From an uncultured Hyphomonas sp. (GTDB lineage: Bacteria; Pseudomonadota; Alphaproteobacteria; Caulobacterales; Hyphomonadaceae): 64,000 nt of DNA. The stretch spans positions 2,675,873 to 2,739,872 of the forward strand of contig NZ_OY787456.1 in assembly GCF_963678875.1 (NCBI RefSeq). The letters are read 5' to 3'. Both the position numbers and the translations under genes were made by a program. The notes beneath the pieces were generated by a model. That model saw nothing but the letters and a program-made list of their open reading frames with translations, searched no databases and was not told where the DNA came from. Positions 52,269 to 60,960 of the stretch are shown here, piece after piece (the stretch's first letter is position 1; every line of letters starts with the position of its first letter).

Positions 52269-52952
52269 TCAGCCGGCCACGCGTGCTTCATTCTCCGGCA
52301 CGACAAGACGGTAGCCGAGGCCGCGTTCGGTCTGGATCCGGTCCTGCCCGATCTTGCGGCGCAGGCGGCCGATGAACACCTCGATCGTGTTAGAATCGCG
52401 GTCGAAATCCTGATCATAGATATGCTCGACCAGCTCCGTACGCGGAACGACCCGGCCCTGATGGTGCATCAGGTAGGACAGCACGCGATACTCGTGCGCG
52501 GTCAGCTTGATCGGCTCGCCATTGATCATGGCGCGGGCGGCACGTGTATCCACCATCAGCTTGCCGGCCTCGATCGTCGCAGCGGAGTGACCGGCAGCCC
52601 GGCGCAGCAGCGCGCGCAGGCGAGCCAGCAGTTCTTCCGTGATGAACGGCTTGGTCAGGTAGTCGTCGGCACCGGCGTCGAACCCGGCCACCTTCTCGCT
52701 CCAGGAATCGCGGGCCGTCAGGATCAGCACCGGGAAGGACTTGCCGTCTGCGCGCCACTTCTTCAGCACGCTCACCCCGTCCATCTTGGGCAGGCCGAGA
52801 TCCAGGATCACCGCGTCGTAAGGCTCGGTATCGCCCAGGAAGTGGCCGTCCTCGCCATCGGCAGCGAGGTCCACCGCATAGCCGGATTGGCCCAGCACGT
52901 CGGCCAGTTGGCGGCGCAGGTCAGCATCGTCTTCAACAACCAGGATACGCAT
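52269..52952 (-). CDS. OmpR-family response regulator (PhoP/FeuP-like)
   Basis: 227 residues. The receiver has Asp8/Asp9, phospho-acceptor Asp51 (ILDLGLPKMDG) and Lys in LTKPF. The winged-helix effector shows KLTAHEYRVLSYLMHHQGRVVPRTELVEHIYDQD and NTIEVFIGRLRRKIG. It pairs with the PhoQ-like kinase downstream. The same regulator-kinase-cycH order is known from rhizobia as feuPQ-cycH. An 8-base ATGGTTAA matching a CtrA half-site lies just upstream at about 52965. Confidence 0.95.
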   Translation of the reverse strand: MRILVVEDDADLRRQLADVLGQSGYAVDLAADGEDGHFLGDTEPYDAVILDLGLPKMDGVSVLKKWRADGKSFPVLILTARDSWSEKVAGFDAGADDYLTKPFITEELLARLRALLRRAAGHSAATIEAGKLMVDTRAARAMINGEPIKLTAHEYRVLSYLMHHQGRVVPRTELVEHIYDQDFDRDSNTIEVFIGRLRRKIGQDRIQTERGLGYRLVVPENEARVAG

Positions 52953-52993
52953 GGTTCAGCTACTCCCTGAAATGGTTAAGGGCTAATGTCGGG

Positions 52994-53308
52994 TCAGCCG
53001 CCGCGGCGGTCAAGGATCGCGCCCGTTTGCGCGTCGACCACGAAATGCATCTTGCGGCCGTCCTTGGTCATCCAGTCGATCTCGTAGACCGCTTTGCCAT
53101 TGCCCCGGTCATAAAGGTCGGCGCCCAGCTGATACCCGCCGTATTTCTGCTTCAGATTGTTGAAAATCTGGCTCAGCGGCACGGTGCGCCCCTGATTGCG
53201 CGAATCGCGCGCCTGTCCGGGCGAAAACTGGTTCATCCAGCCCTGCGCCGACGCGGCGGGCGCGACGACGAGGCCGAGTGCCAGAAAAAGGGCAGCAATC
53301 CGTTTCAT
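52994..53308 (-). CDS. Exported PepSY-domain protein
   Basis: 104 residues: a signal peptide (1-21, cleavage after ASA) followed by a single PepSY domain (VYEIDWMTKDGRKMHFVVDAQTGAIL). Genes of this type often precede PhoPQ-like pairs and may modulate the kinase or inhibit proteases. The response regulator starts 41 bases downstream on the same strand, so the three are probably one operon. Confidence 0.9.
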   Translation of the reverse strand: MKRIAALFLALGLVVAPAASAQGWMNQFSPGQARDSRNQGRTVPLSQIFNNLKQKYGGYQLGADLYDRGNGKAVYEIDWMTKDGRKMHFVVDAQTGAILDRRGG

Positions 53309-53420
53309 ACCCTGCCGTATAAGGGCGCAGCTCTGAATGTGAAGTGAACGATACCGTTCACTTTCATTCAGTGCCTACCGGCCCTAAGATGGCGGACAGA
53401 TACCGCCCCGGCACCCCGCC

Positions 53421-54059
53421 TCAGGGCGGGCCAAGTGTCCAGGACGGGCTGAAAATCACCAGCTTCATGTCCCGCGGTGTCATCGACATGGTAAATCCGG
53501 CCCTCGGATCATTGTACGGGCGGGCGTCACTCCAGCTTTCCATGGACAGGGCAATCCGCGCTCTTTCGTACAGGCCAAGCGTCTCGCCTTCCCGCTGGAT
53601 TCTGACGAATCGCTCCGTGGTGCCGTGACTGCCTGTATCCCGTTCAAAGCCGGCTTCGCCGTTCTCCAGGCATGGCTGCAGCCATCCGAGCGCTGACCTC
53701 AGCCGCATCTCGAATGCGGCCCGGTCCGAAACCATCATCTCTGCGCCGTCTTCGCTGCCCGGCATCTCCCGCAAGTGGCACTCATACGCCGTCGTGACAT
53801 ATTTCGGGTTCGTCTTGCCGATCGGCCCATCCACCAGACGGCAGTCGTCGAACCCGTCCAGAACCCAATTGCCGGTCAGCGCCACATCGCGGTGCAGCCA
53901 GCCAGTGGCCAGCGGAAAGTCCGCCGTGAGCGGCCGGGGGGCCTCCAGCTTGTCCGCGACCTGCTTCAGTTCCGCGCAATCGGCCAGCGCCGCGCCTGCC
54001 GGCACAAGCGACGCGGCCAGCACGAAGGCCGTTCTGAGAATTCCTGCTCGTTTCCGCAT
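53421..54059 (-). CDS. Secreted protein, unknown function
   Basis: 212 residues: a signal peptide (about 1-26, ALA/D), then a mature domain with four to five cysteines (DCAEL, FDDCRL, YECHL, LQPCL). No family recognised. The cysteine spacing and the order of segments parallel the lipoprotein encoded 4 bases upstream, so the pair may be diverged tandem duplicates. Start ATG 54059. Confidence 0.75.
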   Translation of the reverse strand: MRKRAGILRTAFVLAASLVPAGAALADCAELKQVADKLEAPRPLTADFPLATGWLHRDVALTGNWVLDGFDDCRLVDGPIGKTNPKYVTTAYECHLREMPGSEDGAEMMVSDRAAFEMRLRSALGWLQPCLENGEAGFERDTGSHGTTERFVRIQREGETLGLYERARIALSMESWSDARPYNDPRAGFTMSMTPRDMKLVIFSPSWTLGPP

Positions 54060-54063
54060 CTTC

Positions 54064-54678
54064 CTACTCCTCCGCCGCGGCGTCGACCTGCGCCTGGAAC
54101 TGCAACACGACCTGCCAGCCCGACGGCCCGCCCCGCCCGCGCATGAAGGGCGTATAGCTCATCTCCAGAAAGGCAGGATCGACCGTGAAACCGCTTGCGC
54201 TGTCGGCCATGGCCACCGGTTTGTAGGTGAATTTGTGGTACACCTGATAATCCCCGTTCTCGGTGTCCTCGGCGGTTTCCCATGCCTCGCCAAGACAGGC
54301 CCGCATTTCACTGGCTGCCATAGCGAACGCCGCTTCAGCGTCTGCGCGCTCGGCATCCCGGCCCATGGAATTACCCTCGAACAGCGGACAGCTGTAGGTG
54401 TAAATCGTCGAGCCGGCGCCAAAACCGTCCATAACACTGGCGGTACAGGCCGCACCGAAAGCCTTGTGAGTCCCGATAAAGGTGTCCGGCAGCGGCGTGT
54501 CACCCATCATCTTGTTGGCGCCCTGCAGGCTGCCAAAGGGTTCACCTTCACTGCGCGCGTTGAGGATGGGCTGGATATTGCCGCACGGCCCAACTGTGTC
54601 TTGGGTCCCGGTTTCGGAACCGGCCGCCCCGCAGGCCGAAAGTGTGAGTATGGACAAGCCAATGATAACCACGCGCAT
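54064..54678 (-). CDS. Lipoprotein, unknown function
   Basis: 204 residues: a short signal peptide ending in the lipobox LSAC (Cys16), a Gly/Thr-rich linker and a mature domain with several cysteines (GPCGN, AACTA, YSCPL, RACLG). No family recognised. Its stop is 4 bases from the next gene's start, so the two are co-transcribed. Resemblance to that gene lies in the Cys positions and in an AAFxM helix before the last Cys. Confidence 0.75.
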   Translation of the reverse strand: MRVVIIGLSILTLSACGAAGSETGTQDTVGPCGNIQPILNARSEGEPFGSLQGANKMMGDTPLPDTFIGTHKAFGAACTASVMDGFGAGSTIYTYSCPLFEGNSMGRDAERADAEAAFAMAASEMRACLGEAWETAEDTENGDYQVYHKFTYKPVAMADSASGFTVDPAFLEMSYTPFMRGRGGPSGWQVVLQFQAQVDAAAEE

Positions 54679-54780
54679 GACAGGCGCCCCCTTCAGGATC
54701 AGTTTCCGGAACCATCCTGTTTAAGGGCAAGCGCCCGGCCGCGTATCCCCGGAACAAGGGAGGCCGGCCTCAAGACACGC

Positions 54781-55686
54781 TCAGGACTTCTCCGCCCATT
54801 TGCGCAGGCCTTCGTCCTTCGGGTTTTCCAGCACGATCTCCAGCCGGACATAAAGGTCGCCGGGCGGTGTGGTTTTCACGCCCTTGCCCTTCAGCCGCAG
54901 CTGCGCGCCGGTATTGGACCCGGCCGGCACTTTCAGCGTGACGTGCCCGGACGGTGTCTTCACTTCCACGCTGCCGCCCAGCACCGCCTCTTTGAGGCCG
55001 ATGGGCAGCTTCATGCGCAAATCCTTGCCGTCACGCTCCCAGACCTTCGAGGCGCGCACCTCAATCTCCAGAAGCGCGTCGCCGGGCGGGCCGCCATAAG
55101 GCGATTGCTGGCCCTGACTTTTCAGGCGCAGCGTCTGCCCGCTGTCGATCCCGGCAGGGATATTTACGTCCAGCGCCCGGCCGTCCGCCATGGTCATGCG
55201 GCGGCGCGCGCCGAGCACAGCGTCTTCAAAGTCCACCTGCACGCGGTAACGCACATCCCGTCCCTTCTGCGGGCCGGGGCCACCACGACGGGACCGTCCG
55301 CCGCCGAACATGCCGGAAAGGATGTCCTCGAACGGGTCACCCTGCGCGCCTTCGAAGGGGCTCCGGCCGGACGTGCTCTGCCAGCGGAAACCGCCCGCAC
55401 CACCCGGATGACCGCCGCCGGGGAAGCCGGTCGGGTTGCCGTCGCCGTCGATCTCGCCGCGGTCGAATTTCGCCTTCTTTTCCTTGTCGCCCAGAATCTC
55501 ATAGGCCGCCGAGACGCGTTTGAACTCTTCGGCCTTTTTCGGGTCATCCTTGTGCTGGTCCGGGTGGAGGGCTTTCGCCTTCGCCCGGTAAGCCTTCTTG
55601 ATCTCGGCCTCCGTCGCCGAGCGCGGAACGCCGAGCACGATGTAGGGGTCGATGGCCAAGTGAGTCGGATCCTTCTGGTAAATCAT
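54781..55686 (-). CDS. DnaJ-family protein (CbpA-like, J domain plus C-terminal domains)
   Basis: About 301 residues. The J domain at about 10-70 has helix II/III around the HPD motif (KALHPDQHK). A Gly/Phe-rich linker follows (GGGHPGGAGGF, MFGGGRSRRGG) and two DnaJ C-terminal substrate-binding domains (VQVDFEDAVLGARRRMTM; VPAGSNTGAQLRLKGKG). There is no zinc finger, so it is DnaJ class B/CbpA-like, a DnaK co-chaperone. ATG 55686 is used; a TTG at 55659 with GAAGGA upstream would give the more usual short N-terminus. It starts 14 bases after the ArsC-GTA hybrid. Confidence 0.93.
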   Translation of the reverse strand: MIYQKDPTHLAIDPYIVLGVPRSATEAEIKKAYRAKAKALHPDQHKDDPKKAEEFKRVSAAYEILGDKEKKAKFDRGEIDGDGNPTGFPGGGHPGGAGGFRWQSTSGRSPFEGAQGDPFEDILSGMFGGGRSRRGGPGPQKGRDVRYRVQVDFEDAVLGARRRMTMADGRALDVNIPAGIDSGQTLRLKSQGQQSPYGGPPGDALLEIEVRASKVWERDGKDLRMKLPIGLKEAVLGGSVEVKTPSGHVTLKVPAGSNTGAQLRLKGKGVKTTPPGDLYVRLEIVLENPKDEGLRKWAEKS

Positions 55687-55700
55687 TTGCTGGCATACAG

Positions 55701-58700
55701 TTAGGGCGTCCCGAGGGGGATTGGAACCCACTTACCTGTGCGGCCATCTGCGCCGATTTCAGCGACTCGCGCGGCTATGGCTCCGGAAGGGATCTCCGCG
55801 AAAGGCGTCTCGACGACGGCTTCAGCGCCATATCCTGCGCCTGTATCGAACTGAACGGCGAACCGGCCAGTATTGCCGGCTTCCGGCAGGGCCCAGCTCT
55901 CCGGCAGGTCAGCCCCGCGGCGCACCCAGCTGAGCTGCGTGCCCGATGCCTTCAAGTGGCACACCGGCCAGGCCCGCCCGCCTTCATCATTGAAGGCCAG
56001 AGACTGAGGCTCATCATCGCCGGACACCTGCCAGGCCAGATCCAGTCCGATCTCCGAGGGGGAGAGTGCAGGCATCACATCCGATCCATCGAGCAACAGG
56101 ACCCGCGCGCCTGCCTCAGCCGCCGCACTGACGCTGCCGCGCTGAGCGCGCAGCAGGCCCGAAAGTGCCCACAATTCCAGGCCGACCAGTTCCGCCGTCC
56201 CGAACTGGAGAAGTTCCCACCCCTCCACGGTTTCCAGCAAAAGCGCATTGCCACCGGAAAGGACCTGCGACGCTGGCAGGCTGGAAAAAGCCCCGACTGT
56301 TTCCACAAGGAGTGTATTGGCCCGGTCCCACCGGCCAGCCGGGCCGGGCGCTGCTGCTGCGGCGAGGAAGCCCGTCACCGCCGGCCGGGTGAGGACAGCC
56401 CGCTCGCTCATTGATCCGGCATCAAGCCCCGCCAAGGCGCGCACCTCGCCCGGCCAGGCGCCTGCCCAGGCGGCCACACGCACGCCGACTGCCTCTCCCG
56501 CAAGACGCGGCCCGTCGATCAGGATCAGGTCCATGCCGCCGAACACGGGCGCAGGCTCCGGCACGCCGCCGCTGCCAACAGAGCGAACCCGGTTCGCTGC
56601 GGGAAGGTCTTCCTTCAGGGACAGGACACGCTCGGCGCCCCGGTCGACCACCTCGTCGACCCGCCACAGTACGCCTTCGTCCAGCTGCACTGCATCGCCC
56701 GGTTCCACAATGAGCCCCGACAGCGGCAGCGTGATCTCTGCCGTTTCGCTGCTGGTGGCACGGGCCAGCAGCCGTCCGGCAATCTCATCCGCCTCAATGG
56801 AGGAGAGCAGCAGCGGCACGCTCGCATTGGCCGTGAACCGAACGTCGCCGCCCACGCGGCGCGCTTCGGCCAGTGCCGGGCCGAACGCGTCGCCGCCGTC
56901 GACATATTGCAGGCGCAGGCGCCCGGGCGCCTTGTCCAGCAAGGCCCGCGTCGCAGTGAAACCAGCCTCCCCGATCCGTTCGCTGTGGATCTGGTGCACC
57001 GGTCCGTCGCCTTCCATGCGGAAGACGATCACGCCATCCCGCTCGACCGCCTCAAACCCGAAGGCCAGCCGCAGCGGCTCCAGCGCCCCGCGCACGCTGT
57101 AGACGCCGTCCAGCGCAAAGCCCTGCACCACACCATCGAGGGCGCTCGCATCCACCGCCTCGACGCCGCCGCGCATGCAGATATCCCGTACCACATTGCT
57201 GAGTGGCGCGAGCCCCGCCCGCCCGTTCAGCCAGTGCCCGCGCGCCCAGTTGGCGCCATCTCCCCAGATATCGTCCCGCAGCGGCCAGGCCGGGAACGGC
57301 CGCCCATCCCACGCCCAGACCATCGCTGCCTCGACCAGCGGGCTCGCCTCCCAGTGCGCCAGCGTGACCGCCAACGCCTGACGCTGGAACACATCATCCC
57401 GTGTTCCGCTGGAGTATGGCGGCAGGGCGCTCTCGGTGCTCTTGGGATCGTAGAAAAGGTTCGGTGCGTTGCCGCCCTTGTCTACGGCGCCGAAGCCGAT
57501 CTCGCTCAGCCGCACGGGTTTTGACCCCGGCACCCAGCTCGTCGGCACCAGTGCCCTTACCCCGCCGGGGCGTGGATAGTGTGCGTTCCCGGCCCATCCT
57601 GTGAGGTCCTTCGCGCGAAACACCCAATGCTCGCCATGCGCCGTGTCATTGATTGGTGTACGCACCTGCGTGTCCCGGTCCGCCTGGCTGGCATAGTACC
57701 AGTCATACGCCTCCCCGCCGCTGATCTGATGGGCGAGATAGGCCGGATCGTCCGGCCCGGCATAGCCTGCCAGCGCGTCGAGGTGATCCGTCCCGCTACG
57801 CCAGTCGCCCATGGGCGGATACCAGTCGATACCGACGAAATCCACGTCCGCGCTCGCCCACAGCGCATCCAGCGGGAACAGCACGTCACCGCTGCCATCG
57901 CCCGGCACATAAGCGCCATACTCCGTCCAATCCGCCGCATAAGACACCTTCGCCCCTGGCAGGATGGCCTTCACTTCTGCAGCGAGAGACACCAGCGCCT
58001 CCACGAACGGGAACGCGCCCGCCTCGTCCCGCACCCGGGTCAGCCCCACCATCTCGCTGCCGATCAGGAAGGCCTCCACGCCGCCCGCCTCTGCGCAGAG
58101 GTTTGCATAGTGCAGGATGAACCGCCGGAAGCCCGCCGCTCCATTCACGAACGCCCCGATCTCGCTGCGCGCCGCCGCCGTGCCATCCGCGCTAACGCCG
58201 ATCCGCCCCCGCCATGGGAAACCCTCGCTGTCCATGAACAGGAAGGGCGAAAAGGTCACCGCCAGCCCCCGCGCGGTCATCTCAGCAATCGCCTGCTTCA
58301 CGCAGGCATCAGACGGCGTGCCGCCATAGTTCGGCCGGTCCTCTTCATCCCGCGACACGAGATAGGCGCCCGCCCGGTCGATCCCCGCAACGCTCCATGC
58401 CTGCGGCACGGTTACCCGCGCCCGCGTCTCCACGCCGGGATGGATCTGGCAATCGCCCGCCGCCACGCTGGTGCCGAACCAGCCAACCGTCAGCGCGGCG
58501 CGGTTCACGCGCGGAAGGTCCGCCTCCAGCTGGTCCAGCGACACGAGAAAGTCCGCCCGTGCCTCACCGGAATTCGCGTTCAGCGCTCGCTCCTGCCCCC
58601 GGCGCACACGCTCCCGCACGATCTCCGTCGCATAAACGAACTCCCCCGAGGCCGGGATGATGTTTACCCCCGTCATCGAAGCGTCCAGCCCTGGCGCATC

Positions 58701-59237
58701 GCTGCCCGGCGGCACACGGACGATCTCGAAATTCAGCTGAGGGATACGGTTACCGAAATCGTCCAGCGGCAGATCCTCGAACACGATATAGGCCGTGCCG
58801 CGATAGGCGGGTGTCGCGCCTTCGATCATCTCGATCAGCGGATCGGGCGCCTGCGTCTCCTCCCCGCGATAGAGGCGATACGTCACCTGCGACAGGTCGA
58901 ACGGCGCACCATTCGCCCAGGCGCGCCGGCCGGGGCCGCGCATGATCGGGCAGGCCTCGCCGGCCGCACTGTCGCATACGGTGATGATGAAATCGATTTC
59001 CGGCGCGCCGGGTTGGGTGAACTCATCCCAGCTCTTCGAACGGAAGCCCTCGGAGCGGTAGCCCAGCGCCTTCAGGGTTTCCAGAGCCAGCGGGTTCGGC
59101 GCGTCTTTTGGGTGGCTTCCGGCGGAGAAGGCGCGGAACCGACCATTGCCTTCGCCATTGAGGATCGACTCGGATAGGATGGACCGGGCGGAATTGCCGG
59201 TGCACAGAAAAAGCACGTTCAGGGTCTTCTCGGTCAT
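55701..59237 (-). CDS. Hybrid reading frame: truncated ArsC fused to truncated GTA host-specificity (megatron) protein
   Basis: 1178 residues in one frame. Residues 1 to about 99 are a thioredoxin-type arsenate reductase (LMW phosphatase fold) with the CTGNSAR loop (Cys12, Arg18), FRSKSWDEF and VCDSAAGEACP, but lacking its usual last 30-50 residues. From about residue 103 (RAWANGAPFDLSQVTYRL) the protein is a GTA gp15/megatron: a rift-like segment with AYIVFEDLPLDDFGNRIPQLNFE, the GTA TIM-barrel domain (about 250-560, GGTPSDACVKQAIAEM...), a phage-tail-type domain (about 680-760) and a beta-rich C-terminus. About 150 N-terminal megatron residues are absent. It starts 4 bases after arsR with GGAG upstream. 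The join lies near 58920-58945 in GC-rich sequence. Confidence 0.85.
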   Translation of the reverse strand: MTEKTLNVLFLCTGNSARSILSESILNGEGNGRFRAFSAGSHPKDAPNPLALETLKALGYRSEGFRSKSWDEFTQPGAPEIDFIITVCDSAAGEACPIMRGPGRRAWANGAPFDLSQVTYRLYRGEETQAPDPLIEMIEGATPAYRGTAYIVFEDLPLDDFGNRIPQLNFEIVRVPPGSDAPGLDASMTGVNIIPASGEFVYATEIVRERVRRGQERALNANSGEARADFLVSLDQLEADLPRVNRAALTVGWFGTSVAAGDCQIHPGVETRARVTVPQAWSVAGIDRAGAYLVSRDEEDRPNYGGTPSDACVKQAIAEMTARGLAVTFSPFLFMDSEGFPWRGRIGVSADGTAAARSEIGAFVNGAAGFRRFILHYANLCAEAGGVEAFLIGSEMVGLTRVRDEAGAFPFVEALVSLAAEVKAILPGAKVSYAADWTEYGAYVPGDGSGDVLFPLDALWASADVDFVGIDWYPPMGDWRSGTDHLDALAGYAGPDDPAYLAHQISGGEAYDWYYASQADRDTQVRTPINDTAHGEHWVFRAKDLTGWAGNAHYPRPGGVRALVPTSWVPGSKPVRLSEIGFGAVDKGGNAPNLFYDPKSTESALPPYSSGTRDDVFQRQALAVTLAHWEASPLVEAAMVWAWDGRPFPAWPLRDDIWGDGANWARGHWLNGRAGLAPLSNVVRDICMRGGVEAVDASALDGVVQGFALDGVYSVRGALEPLRLAFGFEAVERDGVIVFRMEGDGPVHQIHSERIGEAGFTATRALLDKAPGRLRLQYVDGGDAFGPALAEARRVGGDVRFTANASVPLLLSSIEADEIAGRLLARATSSETAEITLPLSGLIVEPGDAVQLDEGVLWRVDEVVDRGAERVLSLKEDLPAANRVRSVGSGGVPEPAPVFGGMDLILIDGPRLAGEAVGVRVAAWAGAWPGEVRALAGLDAGSMSERAVLTRPAVTGFLAAAAAPGPAGRWDRANTLLVETVGAFSSLPASQVLSGGNALLLETVEGWELLQFGTAELVGLELWALSGLLRAQRGSVSAAAEAGARVLLLDGSDVMPALSPSEIGLDLAWQVSGDDEPQSLAFNDEGGRAWPVCHLKASGTQLSWVRRGADLPESWALPEAGNTGRFAVQFDTGAGYGAEAVVETPFAEIPSGAIAARVAEIGADGRTGKWVPIPLGTP

Positions 59238-59241
59238 GGCA

Positions 59242-59595
59242 TCACGTCTCCGTGGGGTGTGTTTCGCAGCAGGGCGCAAGATCCTCAATCAGCGGCGTGC
59301 AGAGATCCGGATTGCCGCCGCAGCAATCGCGCAGCAGAAAAAGCATGGCTGCGCGTAACTGTTCGAGGTTGGCGCGGTAGATGATGAACCGTCCCTGTCT
59401 CAGCCCCGTGACAATGCCCGCCTGGGTCAGCGTGTTGAGATGGGCCGACATGGTGTTCTGCGGTATCTCCAGCCTGCGCGCGAGCTCGCCTGCGGCAATG
59501 CCCTCCGGCTCTGCTTCAACGAGCAGGCGGAAGGCCTGGAGCCGGGTCGGCTGGGCGAGGGCGGCGAGAACCGCGATTGTTTCTGTGTTATCCAT
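59242..59595 (-). CDS. arsR: ArsR-family transcriptional repressor
   Basis: 117 residues, winged helix: LAALAQPTRLQAFRLLVEAEPEG, recognition region LARRLEIPQNTMSAHLNTLTQAGIV and wing GRFIIYRAN. The C-terminus is Cys-rich (DCCGG, DLC, PCC), a plausible arsenite site of a type differing from the classic ELCVCDL motif of the alpha-3 helix. It represses its own operon, probably at the palindrome over its start codon, and is released by As(III). The hybrid ArsC gene follows after 4 bases. Confidence 0.93.
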   Translation of the reverse strand: MDNTETIAVLAALAQPTRLQAFRLLVEAEPEGIAAGELARRLEIPQNTMSAHLNTLTQAGIVTGLRQGRFIIYRANLEQLRAAMLFLLRDCCGGNPDLCTPLIEDLAPCCETHPTET

Positions 59596-59617
59596 ATATC
59601 CAGAATAATGGATATAT
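59594..59617. promoter_or_regulatory. ArsR operator palindrome at the arsR start
   Basis: ATATATCC (59594-59601) and GGATATAT (59610-59617) are perfect 8-base inverted arms around AGAATAAT, overlapping the arsR ATG. Symmetry, AT content and place are typical of ArsR/SmtB autoregulatory sites. Confidence 0.75.
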
Positions 59618-59694
59618 TGAAAAAAAGCAAGCTCTGCTATATCTTTTCTGATGCTGCGGGCTTTCTTTGATGCCGCCGCAAAGGTCCAGGGGGG

Positions 59695-60300
59695 TCAGAG
59701 GCTTGTGCGCGACCTGAGCGCCGCCACCAGCGTGCCCTCATCGAGATAGTCGAGTTCGCCGCCGACCGGCACGCCGTGGGCCAGTCGCGTCACCTTGATA
59801 TCCATGCCCTCGAGCTGATCGGTGATATAATGCGCGGTTGCCTGCCCTTCGACGGTCGCATTGACGGCGATGATCAGTTCCTTGACTTCGCCCGTCTTCA
59901 CCCGGTCGACAAGGGCTGCGATCGTCAGGTCGTCCGGCCCGATGCCATCGAGCGGCGAAAGCGTGCCGCCAAGCACGTGATAGGCGGCATTCAGCGCCGC
60001 CGCGCGCTCCAGCGCCCACAGGTCACCGACGTCTTCCACGACGATGACGACGCTCTGGTCGCGGGTGGGATCGGTGCAGATGGTGCAGGGATCGGCGGTA
60101 TCGACATTGCCGCAGGTCGAGCAGATCTTCACCTTGTCATAGGCATCCTGCATCGCGCCCGACAGCGGCCCCATCAACTGGTCGCGTTTCTTGATCAGAT
60201 GCAGCGCCGCCCGCCGCGCCGAACGCGGCCCAAGCCCCGGCACCTTGGCCAGAAGCTGGATCAGTTTCTCGATTTCGGGACCGGTGACTCGTTTTGCCAT
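59695..60300 (-). CDS. recR: Recombination mediator RecR
   Basis: 201 residues, normal RecR length: helix-hairpin-helix (LAKVPGLGPRSARRAALHLI), four-Cys zinc finger (CSTCGNVDTADPCTIC), Toprim domain (VVIVVEDVGDLWALE) and the Walker-like C-terminus (RLAHGVPVGGELDYLDEGTL). It works with RecF/RecO to load RecA at gaps. The order dnaX-ybaB-recR is conserved in bacteria, but here a LysE gene lies between ybaB and recR. Confidence 0.97.
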   Translation of the reverse strand: MAKRVTGPEIEKLIQLLAKVPGLGPRSARRAALHLIKKRDQLMGPLSGAMQDAYDKVKICSTCGNVDTADPCTICTDPTRDQSVVIVVEDVGDLWALERAAALNAAYHVLGGTLSPLDGIGPDDLTIAALVDRVKTGEVKELIIAVNATVEGQATAHYITDQLEGMDIKVTRLAHGVPVGGELDYLDEGTLVAALRSRTSL

Positions 60301-60338
60301 GTGGGCGCTTTAGCCTATCGCATGCCGGATTGGAATGA

Positions 60339-60950
60339 CTATCGCGTCGCAATCGCCGCAGCCGCGCCGCCGATCATGCCGGCGGAGATGCGGTTGGCGA
60401 TCTTCATGGCGCGCGGGCTTTTCAGAAAATGCCGCGCCTTGGCGGCCATGAACACCCAGGAGAGATCGACAATCGCGAGCACGATCAGCAGCGTTGCCGT
60501 CAGTTCGACCCAGCCGAGAAGCGTGACGCTGCCGAGATCGATGATGGTCGGCAGGAGCGCCACGTAGAACATCATGATCTTCGGGTTGCCGAGCGTGACG
60601 CTCATGCCGGTCAGGAACATCTTCCAGCCGGATGAAGCACTCGGCAGATCATCGCCATCCGCCGCCGGATCGGCGGTCCACATCTTCCACGCCAGCCAGG
60701 CGAGATAGGCGACGCCCGCCCATTTGATGGCGATGAAGACGTCGTGGAAGGCCGACGCCACGGCGACCAGCCCGAAGACGGCCAGCGTCAGCCACAGCGC
60801 CTCGCCCAGCCACATGGCCGCCATGAAGGGCAGCACATCGCGGTGCCCGCGCGACAGCACACGGGCGACAAGGGCTGCCACGCTCGGCCCCGGGGAGCCT
60901 GCGGCAACAAAAAGCGTGATGGCGAAAAGAGCGAGCGCGCCGAGCGTCAT
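60339..60950 (-). CDS. LysE family translocator
   Basis: 203 residues and about six transmembrane helices. The N-terminal AGSPGPSVAALVARVLSRG matches the LysE/RhtB motif (GPGP-like), and WLAWKMW and MFLTGMSVTLGNPKIMMFYVALLP are further family segments. These exporters release amino acids or related compounds; the substrate is unknown. It is inserted between ybaB and recR on the same strand. Confidence 0.93.
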   Translation of the reverse strand: MTLGALALFAITLFVAAGSPGPSVAALVARVLSRGHRDVLPFMAAMWLGEALWLTLAVFGLVAVASAFHDVFIAIKWAGVAYLAWLAWKMWTADPAADGDDLPSASSGWKMFLTGMSVTLGNPKIMMFYVALLPTIIDLGSVTLLGWVELTATLLIVLAIVDLSWVFMAAKARHFLKSPRAMKIANRISAGMIGGAAAAIATR

Positions 60951-60960
60951 GGCTATGATC

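Noticed and set aside
52960..52980. CtrA binding site before the response regulator
   Set aside because: Only an isolated ATGGTTAA half-site is present; the second TTAA at the right spacing is missing, so it is mentioned only within the gene entry.
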